A stretch of DNA of 64,000 nt, from positions 248,001 through 312,000 of the forward strand of contig NZ_FNDR01000005.1 of assembly GCF_900099805.1 (NCBI RefSeq). The letters are read 5' to 3'. The stretch comes from Variovorax sp. OV700. Its GTDB lineage: Bacteria; Pseudomonadota; Gammaproteobacteria; Burkholderiales; Burkholderiaceae_C. The position numbers and the translations under genes were made by a program. Positions 38,511 to 47,204 of the stretch are shown here, piece by piece (position 1 is the stretch's first letter; every line of letters begins with the position of its first letter). Below the pieces are notes generated by a model. It saw only the letters and a program-made list of their open reading frames with translations, did not search any database and was not told where the DNA came from.

Positions 38511-39102
38511 ATGATGGGTGCCAGTGAGCCAATGAATCAACACCACGAGCCCCGCATGGCACCCGACCGACCTCCCGTTTCGCCCAGCCACGCTCGCCGC
38601 GAGGCACTGCCTGTCGGAGCGCGCGTCGCAGGCCTTTATCGCGGCGCCTTTCTGGCCGACGCCTACGCCATCGACCTGCCACCGGACGCTACCCGCGACA
38701 TCCTGGCGCTCGCGCGCTTCGCGTTCGAACGCCCTGCACCCTGGGTCGACAGGCTGATGGCGCTGCGTGACCGGCTGGTCGGCGGCTTCGGCATCAAGAC
38801 CGCCAGCGCCTTGCGCGTCGGCACCCCGGGCGGTCGGTGCACCGCGTATCGGCATCTTCCGCATCTACGAGACGCATGTGGACGAGATCGTGCTGGGCGA
38901 GGACGACCGGCACCTGGACTTCCGCGTCTCGGTGATGCGCTCGTCGGCGGGCGATTCGCTCACGGCGGTCACGGTGGTGCACTGCCACAACCTGTTCGGC
39001 CGCAACTACATCCGTCTGATCGCGCCGTTCCATCGGCTGGTGGTGCGTTCAGCACTCGAACGCGCGGCGCGAGCGGGCTGGCCGGCCGACGCGGCGGCCT
39101 GA
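38511..39102 (+). pseudogene. DUF2867 family gene, broken by a frameshift
   Basis: Two adjacent frames together give one DUF2867-like protein. The first (from about 38511 to near 38820) reads GLYRGAFLADAYAIDLPPDA through LRDRLVGGFGIKTASAL; the second (about 38835-39102) reads PRIGIFRIYETHVDEIVLGE through FHRLVVRSALERAARAGWP. The switch needs a net +1 shift in the GC-rich stretch 38813-38850. It is either a recent inactivation or a sequencing error. The family's function is unknown; members are often found alone. The start codon of the first part is uncertain (38511, 38532 or 38556). Confidence 0.7.
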
Positions 39103-39223
39103 ACGGAAAAACGCCTGGTTACCGACTGGCGCGTTACCTGAAGTTTCACCGGGGCGGGGCCGCCGGGCAGGGCTTCGGGGAGGGGTGGCCAGTGTAGACT
39201 GCCAGGTTTTTCGTTCTGGCGGT

Positions 39224-39919
39224 ATGGCGCAAGTTTCACAGCGCACAGTTTTCAATGGTTCGGCGCTCGTTCGCTTGCTTTCCCGACTGGCCGACACGGA
39301 AGTCCGCGAACCCCGGCAAGCCACCGCGGATCGATTGAGCCAGTGGTTCGGCTGGACCGATGCCATTTCGTTGTCCGCGGCCCTGGAGGGGGTTCCGGCG
39401 GCTGCTTCTTCCCGGCAACGGGCTTTCGCGAACACCGAGGAGCGGGAATGCGCCCGTGCGCGTACCGCGCTGGCCAATGTCATCGCGGAAGACGGCGCTG
39501 CCGCGGCAGCGGCCGACTTCGCGCCGTTCCGCCGCCGCTACCTCGCACTGCAGCAGGCCATGGAGGCGGGCATCGGCCCCCTGCGCGGGCGCCTGCGGAC
39601 CACGCTGGCGGCCAGATCCCCGGCCATGGCAAGGCTGGCTGCAGTGGACGTGGTCATGGAGCAGGTACTGGCTGCGCGCGAGCACAGCCTGCTGGCAGGC
39701 GTGCCCGCGCTGCTCGAAAAGCATTTCAACCGCTTGAGCGGGAACGGCGCGTCGTCGACGACAGCCGAATCCTCCGGCGAACCCCAGGCCGGCGAGTGGC
39801 TGCATGTGTTCCGCAAGGACATGAAGAACGTGCTGCTCGCCGAACTGGATTTCCGATTTCAACCGATCGAAGGGCTGCTCGAAGCCCTTCGCATGAGGCA
39901 ACCAGAGTGCCATGAATAG
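39224..39919 (+). CDS. DUF3348 family protein, first gene of the motor operon
   Basis: A 231-residue soluble protein starting at ATG 39224 (MAQVSQRTVFNGSALVRLLS). The SQWFGWTDAISLSAALEG segment and the C-terminal helical DMKNVLLAELDFRFQPIEGLLEAL fit my recollection of DUF3348. It is mostly helical with no signal peptide or membrane span, so cytosolic. Its stop overlaps the next gene by 8 bp. The fixed order DUF3348, DUF802, OmpA, DUF2894, which I believe recurs across Burkholderiales, suggests that it is an intracellular partner of the membrane motor. No function is known. Confidence 0.82.
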   Translation: MAQVSQRTVFNGSALVRLLSRLADTEVREPRQATADRLSQWFGWTDAISLSAALEGVPAAASSRQRAFANTEERECARARTALANVIAEDGAAAAAADFAPFRRRYLALQQAMEAGIGPLRGRLRTTLAARSPAMARLAAVDVVMEQVLAAREHSLLAGVPALLEKHFNRLSGNGASSTTAESSGEPQAGEWLHVFRKDMKNVLLAELDFRFQPIEGLLEALRMRQPECHE

Positions 39920-42002
39920 ATTTCTTCACTACGCTGTTTTTGCCGCGGGCCTGGCCGTCGTGTGCTGGGTTGGCGCCGGCTACGTCGGTTCGCACCCATT
40001 GGCGCTCATTGTCACGATGATCGTCGGCGCGTTCTACATCATGGGTGCGGTGGAGCTGCACCGGTTTCAGCAGGCAACGTTCACCTTGAACCGCGCCGTG
40101 GCCGACTTGTCGGCCGCTCCGGCAGACCTCGGCGCATGGCTCGGCCAACTTCATCCGACGCTGCGCAATGCGGTGCGTCTGCGCATCGAAGGCGAGCGTG
40201 TCGGCTTGCCCGGCCCCGCGCTCACGCCCTACCTGGCCGGGCTGCTGGTACTGCTGGGCATGCTTGGCACATTCCTCGGCATGGTGGTGACGCTCAACGG
40301 CACCGGACTGGCGCTGGAAACGGCGACCGACCTGCCGGCCATCCGTGCCTCGCTGTCGGCGCCGGTCAAGGGCTTGGGGTTGGCATTCGGCACCTCGGTG
40401 GCTGGCGTGGCCGCCTCGGCGATGCTCGGCCTTGCCTCGGCCCTGTGCCGGCGCGAACGGCTGCAGGCCGGGCAGATGCTCGACAGCAAGATCGCGACTA
40501 CGTTGCGCATCTACTCGGAGACCCATCGGAGAGAGGCGTCGTTCCAGTTGCTGGAGCAGCAGGCGCAGCTGATGCCCCGGCTGGTCGACCAGCTGCAGGC
40601 GATGATGGCCACGATGGAGCGCCAGGCCCAGGCCTTGAACGAGCGGCTCGTCACCGGCCAAGCGCACTTCCACACCCAGGCCGAGGCCGTGTATGCCGGG
40701 CTCGCCTCGTCGGTCGACCAGTCGCTGAAGCAAAGCCTGACCGAAAGCGCCCGCATCGCCGGCGCCACGATCCAGCCGGTCGTCGAAGCCACCATGGCCA
40801 GCATCGCGCGCGAGACGGCTTCGTTGCACGACACGGTCGCACGCACCGTGCAGCAGCAACTCGACGGGCTCTCGGGCCGCTTCGAGCTCGCGACGACCAG
40901 CGTGGCCGACACCTGGAAGACCGCGCTCGCCGAGCATGAGCGCACCTCCGGCGCGCTGGCCAAAGACTTGAGCGCATCGCATGAGCGCTTTGCCGCGACC
41001 TTCGAGCAACGTTCGGCATCGCTGGTCGAAGCCGTTTCCGCCCGCCTCGAGGGCACGGTAGGCAGCGTGTCCGAAACCTGGGGCAGCGCGCTCGCACAGC
41101 ATCAGCGCGTCAGCGAAAAACTGTCGGAAGACACGCACCAGTCCTTCGCCTCCGCAGCCGCAGGCTTCGAGCAGCACGCGGCATCGCTGCTGCGCACCGT
41201 GGACCAGGCGCACGCCGATCTTCAGACGCAGATGGCGGCGCGCGACGAGCAGCGCCTGTCGGCCTGGACGCAAGCACTGGCGGCCATGGCCACGTCGCTG
41301 CAGCAAGAGTGGCGGCAGGCGGGTGCGCACGCGGAGGGCCAGCAGCAACAACTTTTCGAGACCCTGGCGCAAACCGCTCGCGACATGTCGGCCCAGGCCG
41401 AAGCCCACGCGAAGACCACGGTGGCCGAAATCGCCCAGCTCCTGCAAGCCGCGTCCGACGCGCCGCGCGTCGCTGCCGAAGTGGTGGCCGAACTGCGCCA
41501 GAAGCTTTCCGACAGCATGGCGCGCGACAACGCGATGCTGGAAGAACGCAGCCGCATCATGGAAACGCTGGGAACCCTGCTCGACGCCGTGAACCATGCC
41601 TCCACCGAGCAGCGCTCGGCGGTCGATGCGCTGGTCGGCGCGTCGGCGGATGTGCTGGAGCGTGTTGGCAGCCGCTTCACCGACAAGGTCGAGGCGGAAA
41701 CCGGAAAGATGGCCGGTGTCGCCGCGCAGATCACCGGCAGCGCCGTCGAAGTGGCCAGCCTCGGCGAAGCCTTCGGTCTTGCCGTGCAACTGTTCAGCGA
41801 ATCGAACGACAAGCTGGTGACCCATCTGCAGCGCGTCGAAGGTGCGCTCGGCAAGTCCATTGCGCGCAGCGACGAGCAGCTGGCCTACTACGTGGCGCAG
41901 GCGAGGGAAGTCATCGACCTCAGCATCATGTCGCAGAAGCAGATCGTCGAAGACCTGCAGCAGATTGCCGGCCGGCAGCAGGCCGTGGCGAGCGAAGCGT
42001 GA
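39912..42002 (+). CDS. DUF802 membrane protein with MotA/TolQ/ZorA-like core and long tail
   Basis: A 696-residue protein. Four membrane helices (about 5-24, 29-48, 102-123, 150-178) include LLGMLGTFLGMVVTLNG and KGLGLAFGTSVAGVAASAMLGL, the conserved pore helices of the MotA/TolQ/ExbB family. From residue 180 a cytosolic tail of about 515 residues is helical and includes two 55-residue repeats (330-384 and 385-439, both starting SVxETW/SVxDTW) of the DUF802 type. The plan, a stator core with a long tail, is that of ZorA from the Zorya defence system. It overlaps the MotB-like partner gene by TGATG. Confidence 0.85.
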   Translation: MNRFLHYAVFAAGLAVVCWVGAGYVGSHPLALIVTMIVGAFYIMGAVELHRFQQATFTLNRAVADLSAAPADLGAWLGQLHPTLRNAVRLRIEGERVGLPGPALTPYLAGLLVLLGMLGTFLGMVVTLNGTGLALETATDLPAIRASLSAPVKGLGLAFGTSVAGVAASAMLGLASALCRRERLQAGQMLDSKIATTLRIYSETHRREASFQLLEQQAQLMPRLVDQLQAMMATMERQAQALNERLVTGQAHFHTQAEAVYAGLASSVDQSLKQSLTESARIAGATIQPVVEATMASIARETASLHDTVARTVQQQLDGLSGRFELATTSVADTWKTALAEHERTSGALAKDLSASHERFAATFEQRSASLVEAVSARLEGTVGSVSETWGSALAQHQRVSEKLSEDTHQSFASAAAGFEQHAASLLRTVDQAHADLQTQMAARDEQRLSAWTQALAAMATSLQQEWRQAGAHAEGQQQQLFETLAQTARDMSAQAEAHAKTTVAEIAQLLQAASDAPRVAAEVVAELRQKLSDSMARDNAMLEERSRIMETLGTLLDAVNHASTEQRSAVDALVGASADVLERVGSRFTDKVEAETGKMAGVAAQITGSAVEVASLGEAFGLAVQLFSESNDKLVTHLQRVEGALGKSIARSDEQLAYYVAQAREVIDLSIMSQKQIVEDLQQIAGRQQAVASEA
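40899..41228 (+). repeat. Two 165-bp coding repeats in the DUF802 gene tail
   Basis: Residues 330-384 and 385-439 are related 55-residue units. Each starts with SVADTWKTALAEH or SVSETWGSALAQH, continues through a FAATFEQ/FASAAAGFEQ stretch and ends in a region containing SLVEAV or SLLRTV. The unit length is exactly 165 bp, so the repeat keeps the coiled-coil frame. Identity is moderate, so the duplication is old. Confidence 0.75.
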
Positions 42003-42661
42003 TGCGCGACGATCTCGACGCCGGCCTGGAGCCGAGCGTGCCGGTGTGGGCGGTCTTCGGCGACCTGATGTCGGGGCTCGTCGGCGCCTTCGTGCTGATC
42101 CTGGTGGGCGCGCTCGGCATGCAGCTGGACCTTGCGGCAAAGCTGCAGGCCGAGGTGCAGCAGCGCCAGGCCGAGACGCAGCGCCGGGAGGCGCTCGAGC
42201 AGGCGTTGGCAGGGCCGCTTGCGGCTGGCAGGGTCACGCTCACCAACGGGCGCATCGGCATCAGCGGCAACGTGCTGTTTGCCTTCAACTCGGCCGATCT
42301 GCAGCCCGAGGGCCGGCAAGTGCTCAAGAGCCTGGCCGCGCCCGTGGCCGCCTACCTCCGCGCGCGTGACGAGGTGCTGATGGTGAGCGGCTTCACCGAC
42401 GACCGGCAGATGCGGCAGACGAAAGAGGGCAACCGGCCGTTCACGGACAACTGGGAGCTGTCCGCCCAGCGCGCCTTGACGGTAACGCGCGCATTGATCG
42501 AAGAAGGCATTCCCTCGTCATCGGTGTTTGCCGCGGCCTTCGGGTCCGAGCAGGCGGTGGCGTCCAATGCTGATGCCGAAGGACGGGCAAAGAACCGGCG
42601 CGTCGAAATGGCACCCACGCCTCGCCAGCAGACCGGCGCCAGCGCGAAGGCCCGTGAGTAG
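42002..42661 (+). CDS. MotB/ZorB-like OmpA-domain membrane protein
   Basis: A 219-residue protein translated from a TGATG overlap. One N-terminal helix (about 17-40, WAVFGDLMSGLVGAFVLIL) carries Asp21, the position of the ion-carrying Asp of MotB and ZorB. A short coiled linker follows, then an OmpA/MotB peptidoglycan-binding domain (about 80-205) with GNVLFAFNSADLQPEG, GFTDDRQ and AQRALTVTRALIEEG. With the preceding MotA-like protein it forms a stator-type unit that couples ion flow to rotation or force on the tail, anchored to the cell wall. Confidence 0.88.
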   Translation: MRDDLDAGLEPSVPVWAVFGDLMSGLVGAFVLILVGALGMQLDLAAKLQAEVQQRQAETQRREALEQALAGPLAAGRVTLTNGRIGISGNVLFAFNSADLQPEGRQVLKSLAAPVAAYLRARDEVLMVSGFTDDRQMRQTKEGNRPFTDNWELSAQRALTVTRALIEEGIPSSSVFAAAFGSEQAVASNADAEGRAKNRRVEMAPTPRQQTGASAKARE

Positions 42662-42665
42662 CGTC

Positions 42666-43307
42666 ATGGACGACCCCGTGGCGATACTTGATGCGTGGCG
42701 TGCGCGCGGCGAGCATCGCGTGGACCCGGTGCGCTTTCGTTTCATCGAGGCGATGGCCAGACGCGCGGCCGAGCACCAGGGCGATACGCGGCGCATCCTC
42801 GATGACAAGTTGGAAGGTCTGCTCGCGGCGTATCGCGAGAGTCTTGAAAAGAACGCGGGCGTTGTTCCCGCGGCGCCGCGAAATGCAGGTTCCAAGCAGG
42901 CTGCACCGCCCGCTCGCGGGCCGCTCGCCGAACTCGTCGAGCACATTGCGCGGCAGTCGCCGCTGCAAGCCGAAGGGCTGACTGCGACCACCGATGCCGT
43001 GCCCGCTCCCGAACTGAAGACGCTCCGGTATTTCAGGAGCACCTGGTCGCGGCTCAGCGCCGACCGGCGACTGACGCAATCATTGGCGAAGGTGCCGGAC
43101 AACGCCGGGCCGCTCAACTCGCATCACCTGGTGCACCGGTCGCTGATGCTGATGCACGAGCTCTCGCCCGAATATCTGAATCGGTTCATGTCGTACGTCG
43201 ACACGCTGTTGTGGGTCGACCAGTTGAACGGCACCAATGCCCCGGCCGCGGCAAACACCTCCCGCGCCGAAAGCCAGAAGAAGACGGCGCGCGGCAAATC
43301 CGGCTGA
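42666..43307 (+). CDS. DUF2894 family protein, last gene of the motor operon
   Basis: A 213-residue cytosolic protein starting at ATG 42666; a GTG at 42654 overlapping the previous stop is also possible. The N-terminus DPVAILDAWRARGEHRVDPVRFRFIEAMARRAA and the C-terminal LNSHHLVHRSLMLMHELSPEYLNRFMSYVDTLLW are the conserved blocks of DUF2894, with a low-complexity middle. No catalytic motif is visible. It probably docks with the motor complex. The C-terminal tail is Ala/Lys-rich. Confidence 0.82.
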   Translation: MDDPVAILDAWRARGEHRVDPVRFRFIEAMARRAAEHQGDTRRILDDKLEGLLAAYRESLEKNAGVVPAAPRNAGSKQAAPPARGPLAELVEHIARQSPLQAEGLTATTDAVPAPELKTLRYFRSTWSRLSADRRLTQSLAKVPDNAGPLNSHHLVHRSLMLMHELSPEYLNRFMSYVDTLLWVDQLNGTNAPAAANTSRAESQKKTARGKSG

Positions 43308-43318
43308 GGCCGGGCCGG

Positions 43319-43630
43319 TCAGCGCAAGCCGTGCGCGCGGATCATCGCTTTCAGCCGCCGCACCTCGTGCTGCAAGTCGAGAATCAGCGCGGCCGCATCG
43401 AGGCCCACGCCGAAGTCGCGCTCGAGCCTGCGCGCCTCCAGGGCGCATTGCAGGTCGGCGCTCGAAAACTGCCACCGCTCGGGTGGCGCTTCGGCGGTGG
43501 TGACCTGCACGATGCCGACTTCGACGAGTTGCACCACCCATTCGGTGTCGGCGCCGCAGGCGTGGGCCAGCTCGCTCGCGGCAAGCGGCTGCGACGCGCT
43601 GATGGCTGTTGTGACGGAAACGGTCGCCAT
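43319..43630 (-). CDS. cbpM: CbpM, modulator of the CbpA co-chaperone
   Basis: A 103-residue protein starting at ATG 43630. Its order (a variable N-terminus, a MerR-like helix-turn-helix fold with VVQLVEVGIV, and a C-terminal coil DLQHEVRRLKAMI) is that of CbpM, which binds the J domain of CbpA and restrains it. It lies 2 bp downstream of cbpA on the same strand, as in E. coli, and converges with the motor operon 11 bp away. Confidence 0.85.
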   Translation of the reverse strand: MATVSVTTAISASQPLAASELAHACGADTEWVVQLVEVGIVQVTTAEAPPERWQFSSADLQCALEARRLERDFGVGLDAAALILDLQHEVRRLKAMIRAHGLR

Positions 43631-43632
43631 GC

Positions 43633-44595
43633 TCACACTCCCAGATGCTGGCGTGGGTTGAACGAAGTCGACGCTTGCGCGAGCTGCTCGTAGGCCTTGC
43701 GCGTGGCCTCCGCGATGGCGGGGGGCAGGGCAATTTCCAGCAGCAGGTACAGGTCGCCGGGCTGCTTGCCGCCAAGCCCGCGGCCCTTGAGCCTGAGCTT
43801 GAGGCCGCTGCGCGCATTGGGCGGCACGGTCACCTCGACCGCGCCCCCGGTGGGCACGGGCACCGTCACCTGCGCGCCGAGCGCTGCCTCGGTCGGTGTG
43901 ACGGGCAGCGTCATGTAGATGTCGCGTTCCTCCAGGCGATAGAGCCTGTGCGGCGCGATGCGCACCTCCAGGTAGAGATCGCCGGAGGGCTCGCCGCCGT
44001 GACCGGGCATGCCCTGTCCGGCCAGCCGGATGAACTGCCCCGGATGCATGCCGGGCGGGATCTTGACGCTGAGCGTGCGCGTCTTGAACGCGGGACGGCC
44101 CTGCGCGTCGATTTCTTGCGAACGCAGCGTGATCTCGCGCTCGGCGCCGTTGAGCGCGTCTTCGAGCGAGATCTCGATGGCCGCATGATGGTCTTCGCCG
44201 CGTGCGCGGTAGTTGCGCCTTGCCGCGCCGCGCCGTTCGGCCTCGCCGAAGAGCGACGAAAAGAACTCGCTGAAATCCGCGTGGTCGGCCGGGCCCTGGT
44301 TCGGGCCTCGGTGAAATTCGAAACCCGTGTCCCAACCCGGCGGCGGCTGGAAGTCGCCCTCGGGATGGCCACCGCGCGCCACGCGGTCGGCCAGCGCGTC
44401 GTAGGCGGCGCGCTTTTCCTTGTCGCGCAGCACGTCGTTGGCTTCGTTGACGTCGCGCATGCGCTTCTCGGCGTCGGGCTCCTTGCTGACGTCGGGGTGG
44501 TACTTGCGCGCAAGCTTGCGGTAGGCCTTGCGCACGTCGTCGTCGGACGCGGTGCGGTCGATGCCCAGGGCGCTGTAGTAGTCCTTGAATTCCAT
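43633..44595 (-). CDS. cbpA: CbpA, DnaJ-type (class B) co-chaperone
   Basis: A 320-residue J-domain protein: J domain at residues 4-70 (MEFKDYYSALGIDRTASDDDV, HPD in KYHPDVSKE), a glycine-poor linker with F-rich PADHADFSEFFSSLFGE, and a C-terminal substrate-binding domain with ALNGAEREI and IPPGMHPGQFIRLAGQG. No zinc-finger Cys cluster, so class B. It stimulates DnaK ATPase and, in E. coli, also binds curved DNA. Paired with cbpM. Confidence 0.94.
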   Translation of the reverse strand: MEFKDYYSALGIDRTASDDDVRKAYRKLARKYHPDVSKEPDAEKRMRDVNEANDVLRDKEKRAAYDALADRVARGGHPEGDFQPPPGWDTGFEFHRGPNQGPADHADFSEFFSSLFGEAERRGAARRNYRARGEDHHAAIEISLEDALNGAEREITLRSQEIDAQGRPAFKTRTLSVKIPPGMHPGQFIRLAGQGMPGHGGEPSGDLYLEVRIAPHRLYRLEERDIYMTLPVTPTEAALGAQVTVPVPTGGAVEVTVPPNARSGLKLRLKGRGLGGKQPGDLYLLLEIALPPAIAEATRKAYEQLAQASTSFNPRQHLGV

Positions 44596-44640
44596 GGCGG
44601 TCGGTTGTGGGTGAACGCCGAACAGTACGCGCCCGAGCTG

Positions 44641-45282
44641 TCAGGCCAGGGCTGAATCGCCGTCGGCATGCCGCAGCAGCGGCGTTACGGTCCATGTGGG
44701 GCCGCTCCGCGAAAAACGCAATGGCTGCGCATTGCCGAGCAGATCGAGGTCGATGGGCACACCGATCAGCGCGGCCAGTGCATAAAGAGTGCCGCCATGG
44801 GCCACCACCAGCACCGGTGCCGGCTCTGCCAGTGCCGCATCGAGTGCAAGCCGCTTGCGGGCCACGAACTGCGCGAGGGTTTCGCCGCCTTCGGGTTCGC
44901 AAGCCCAGTCGATATTGGCCGACGAGGTGCCGATGAGCGCGCCGAAGTTGCGTTCGCGCAGCGCGGCCTGGGGCGTTGGTGCGAGGCGAAGCACTGCGGC
45001 CACGGTATGCGCCGTGTCGTGCGCGCGCCGTGCGTCGCTGCAGACGATGGTGCGGATCGGCTCCCCCGCCAGCAGCTGGGCGGCGCGGGCCGCCTGCTGC
45101 AACCCGAGCTCGCTCAGCGGCTCGTCCACGGCCTGGAAGATGCGCTGCGCGTTGCGGCCGGTCTGGCCGTGGCGCAGAAAGTAGAAGTGGTCGCAGGCCG
45201 GTGCCAGCGGCTGCTCGGCGGCGATGCGGACCAGCTGGTCGAGGCCGGCGGTCGCGCCGTGGGGAAAAGGTGCCTGTGACAT
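44641..45282 (-). CDS. Histidine phosphatase (phosphoglycerate-mutase-like)
   Basis: A 213-residue protein of the histidine phosphatase family. The catalytic RHGQTGRN motif is near residue 38 and the second His is in VLVVAHGGTLYALAAL. Substrates range from sugar phosphates to nucleotide or alpha-ribazole phosphates, so none is assigned. The start is ATG 45282; an upstream TTG (45297) overlaps the stop of the GST gene and would couple the two. Confidence 0.88.
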   Translation of the reverse strand: MSQAPFPHGATAGLDQLVRIAAEQPLAPACDHFYFLRHGQTGRNAQRIFQAVDEPLSELGLQQAARAAQLLAGEPIRTIVCSDARRAHDTAHTVAAVLRLAPTPQAALRERNFGALIGTSSANIDWACEPEGGETLAQFVARKRLALDAALAEPAPVLVVAHGGTLYALAALIGVPIDLDLLGNAQPLRFSRSGPTWTVTPLLRHADGDSALA

Positions 45283-45293
45283 GGGGGTGTGCT

Positions 45294-45869
45294 TCAACCG
45301 AACTTCATGCCCTTGGGGCGTGCCTGCAGGCGGTCGATGTAGGCATCGATCTTGGCCCGGTTGGAGCGTCCGCCGAATGCGCGGTGCCAGATGAACATGG
45401 AGCCGATCATCACGTCGGCCGCGGTGAACTGCGCGCCGAAGAGATAGGGGCCGTAGCCCAGCTCGCGCTCCACCGCGTCCTTGGCGTGCTCGAAATCGGT
45501 CCAGCCGCGCGCGCTGTTGTTGCTGTGCAGCCCCAGCAGGCTGTCGCCCATCGAAGGCTCAAGCTGCGCCGTCGAATAGACCATCAGCGACAGGTAGCGG
45601 CCGCGGTCGGGCGAGCCAACGGACGGCGCCAGCCTGGCCTCTGGAAACTTCTCGGCCACGTACATGCAGATGGCCGCGTTCTCGAAGACGCGGGTGCGGC
45701 CGTCGACCAGCGCCGGCAGCTTGCCGGCGGGATTGATCTTCAGGTACTCGGGTTTCTTGTGCGCTTTTTCCCGGATGAGGGTGGGCACGATTTCGTAGTC
45801 AACGCCGGCTTCGTCGAGCATCCATTTCGCGACCTGTGCGCGGCTGTGCGGATCGAAATACAACTTCAT
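45294..45869 (-). CDS. Glutathione S-transferase family protein
   Basis: A 191-residue GST starting at ATG 45869 behind AAGGAGACCTCC. The thioredoxin-like N-terminal domain (residues 1-75) has the NPAGKLPALVDG and VFENAAICMYVAEKF motifs, including the cis-Pro and the glutathione-binding Glu-Asn pair; a helical C-terminal domain follows. It is short for the family, so the C-terminal domain is compact. It conjugates or reduces an unknown substrate in the cytosol. It is operonic with the phosphatase gene. Confidence 0.9.
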   Translation of the reverse strand: MKLYFDPHSRAQVAKWMLDEAGVDYEIVPTLIREKAHKKPEYLKINPAGKLPALVDGRTRVFENAAICMYVAEKFPEARLAPSVGSPDRGRYLSLMVYSTAQLEPSMGDSLLGLHSNNSARGWTDFEHAKDAVERELGYGPYLFGAQFTAADVMIGSMFIWHRAFGGRSNRAKIDAYIDRLQARPKGMKFG

Positions 45870-45920
45870 CAGGAGGTCTCCTTTCATTGGACCGGCAGCG
45901 GCACCGGCACCTTGGCCCTG

Positions 45921-46559
45921 TCAGAACTTGGGAATGCGCAGCGTCTTGCTGATCATCAGCGTGCCCGACAGCGCAAAGAGCAGGGTGAGTGGATGCAGCA
46001 GCCACGGACCGATCGCCAAGGCGCCGCCCCACACCGCGTCGCCGATACGGCCCTGCCAGGCTGCAAGGGCCAGCACGCCCACCAGCACCACACTGGTCGG
46101 GATGGGCGTACCTTCGAAGTACTTCACCTTGTCGGCGCCTGCGGAAAGCGCCTCGGCCGTGACGTTGTAGCGCGCGAGCCGGCTCACGCCGCAGCAGACG
46201 AAATAGATCAGCAGCACGCAGTCCCAGCCGCCGTCCAGGCCCGCGGCAAAGGCGAGGGCGGCGGGCGCCACGCCGAAGGAAATCACGTCGGCCAGCGAAT
46301 CGAGCTCGCGCCCCAGGGCGGAGTGCGTTTGCCGCCAGCGCGCGATGCGGCCGTCGAACACGTCGAACACGAAGGCCGCCGGTGCGAGCGCCGCCGCCCA
46401 GAAGAATTGCCCGATCGACTGGCTGGCCATGAACGCCATGGCAAGGAACACCGCCCCCACGCCGCAAGCCGCGTTGCCGAGCGTGAATACGTCGGCCAGG
46501 TGAAAGCCCCGGATCATCGAGAAATGCTTGCGGGCCGGTGCGGGGGGAGGGGTGGTCAT
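45921..46559 (-). CDS. pssA: CDP-alcohol phosphatidyltransferase, probable phosphatidylserine synthase
   Basis: A 212-residue membrane enzyme starting at ATG 46559. The catalytic CDP-alcohol motif FDVFDGRIARWRQTHSALGR followed by ELDSLADV (D-x2-DG-x2-AR-x8-G-x3-D-x3-D) is complete, with several transmembrane helices. The N-terminal MIRGFHLADVFTLGNAACG resembles type II phosphatidylserine synthases, which make phosphatidylserine from CDP-diacylglycerol and serine. Phosphatidylglycerol phosphate synthase is possible but less likely. Confidence 0.85.
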   Translation of the reverse strand: MTTPPPAPARKHFSMIRGFHLADVFTLGNAACGVGAVFLAMAFMASQSIGQFFWAAALAPAAFVFDVFDGRIARWRQTHSALGRELDSLADVISFGVAPAALAFAAGLDGGWDCVLLIYFVCCGVSRLARYNVTAEALSAGADKVKYFEGTPIPTSVVLVGVLALAAWQGRIGDAVWGGALAIGPWLLHPLTLLFALSGTLMISKTLRIPKF

Positions 46560-46667
46560 GGGCGTGCTTCGGAGTCGGCGAATGCTCCGCACCTTAACGC
46601 AAGCCAGGCCGCTTGCCTGTAGTCGCCATCCGACTCCGGAAGCGGTCGGCAAAGCGGGTCTGGCGGC

Positions 46668-47204
46668 TCAGGCCGGAAGCTGGGCCTCGTAAGCCTTTTC
46701 GAGCTCCGCGTGGCGGGTCCAGAACCCCCTGGGCTTGCGCTGGTGCAGCACGTCGTCGAGCACATCCAGGTGGGCATGCCAGCCACTGGCGACACTGAGC
46801 GTTTCCTTGCGGTCAGGCAGGCGGCGGTACGTGAGCACGAGACGGGTCGAATCGCCCTCAGGCGTGAACTCGAAGCTCACCTCGGAAGCATTGGGGCTCT
46901 CGCTGCCCCAGCTGATGGTCAGGCGCTTCAGCGGTTCGATCTGGATGACCCGCGATGTCTGGGAGATGGGGCTGCGGCAGGCACTGAAGCGGTCGGGTGC
47001 CACTTCGCCGGAAAGACGGGTGTGATCGAAACGCAGCTCGAATACGCCGCCGATCTCATGCGCCATGGTGCCGCCGGCCAGCCAGGCCGCGCGCTTGTCG
47101 GGCTCGACGAAATAGGCCCACACGCGCTCGATGGGCGCGGGCAGGGTGCGTTCCATGCGCAGGGTGCCGGGTTCGATGAGGGTTCCGAGGCTGGTCTTGG
47201 TCAT
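46668..47204 (-). CDS. SRPBCC (AHSA1-like START-fold) protein
   Basis: A 178-residue protein starting at ATG 47204 behind AAGGAGCAAGCC. The SRPBCC lipid-pocket fold shows in MERTLPAPIERVWAYFVEPDK, RFDHTRL and TRLVLTYRRLPDR. Members bind hydrophobic ligands and are often controlled by an ArsR gene just upstream. Here that ArsR gene has lost its N-terminal half (47205-47435), so the reading frame is continuous with the remnant. The ligand is unknown. Confidence 0.86.
   Translation of the reverse strand: MTKTSLGTLIEPGTLRMERTLPAPIERVWAYFVEPDKRAAWLAGGTMAHEIGGVFELRFDHTRLSGEVAPDRFSACRSPISQTSRVIQIEPLKRLTISWGSESPNASEVSFEFTPEGDSTRLVLTYRRLPDRKETLSVASGWHAHLDVLDDVLHQRKPRGFWTRHAELEKAYEAQLPA

Noticed and set aside
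39224..43307. Calling the motor operon a Zorya system outright.
   Set aside because: Only the ZorA/ZorB-like pair is present. ZorC, ZorD or ZorE are not found nearby, and DUF3348 and DUF2894 are not known Zorya parts.
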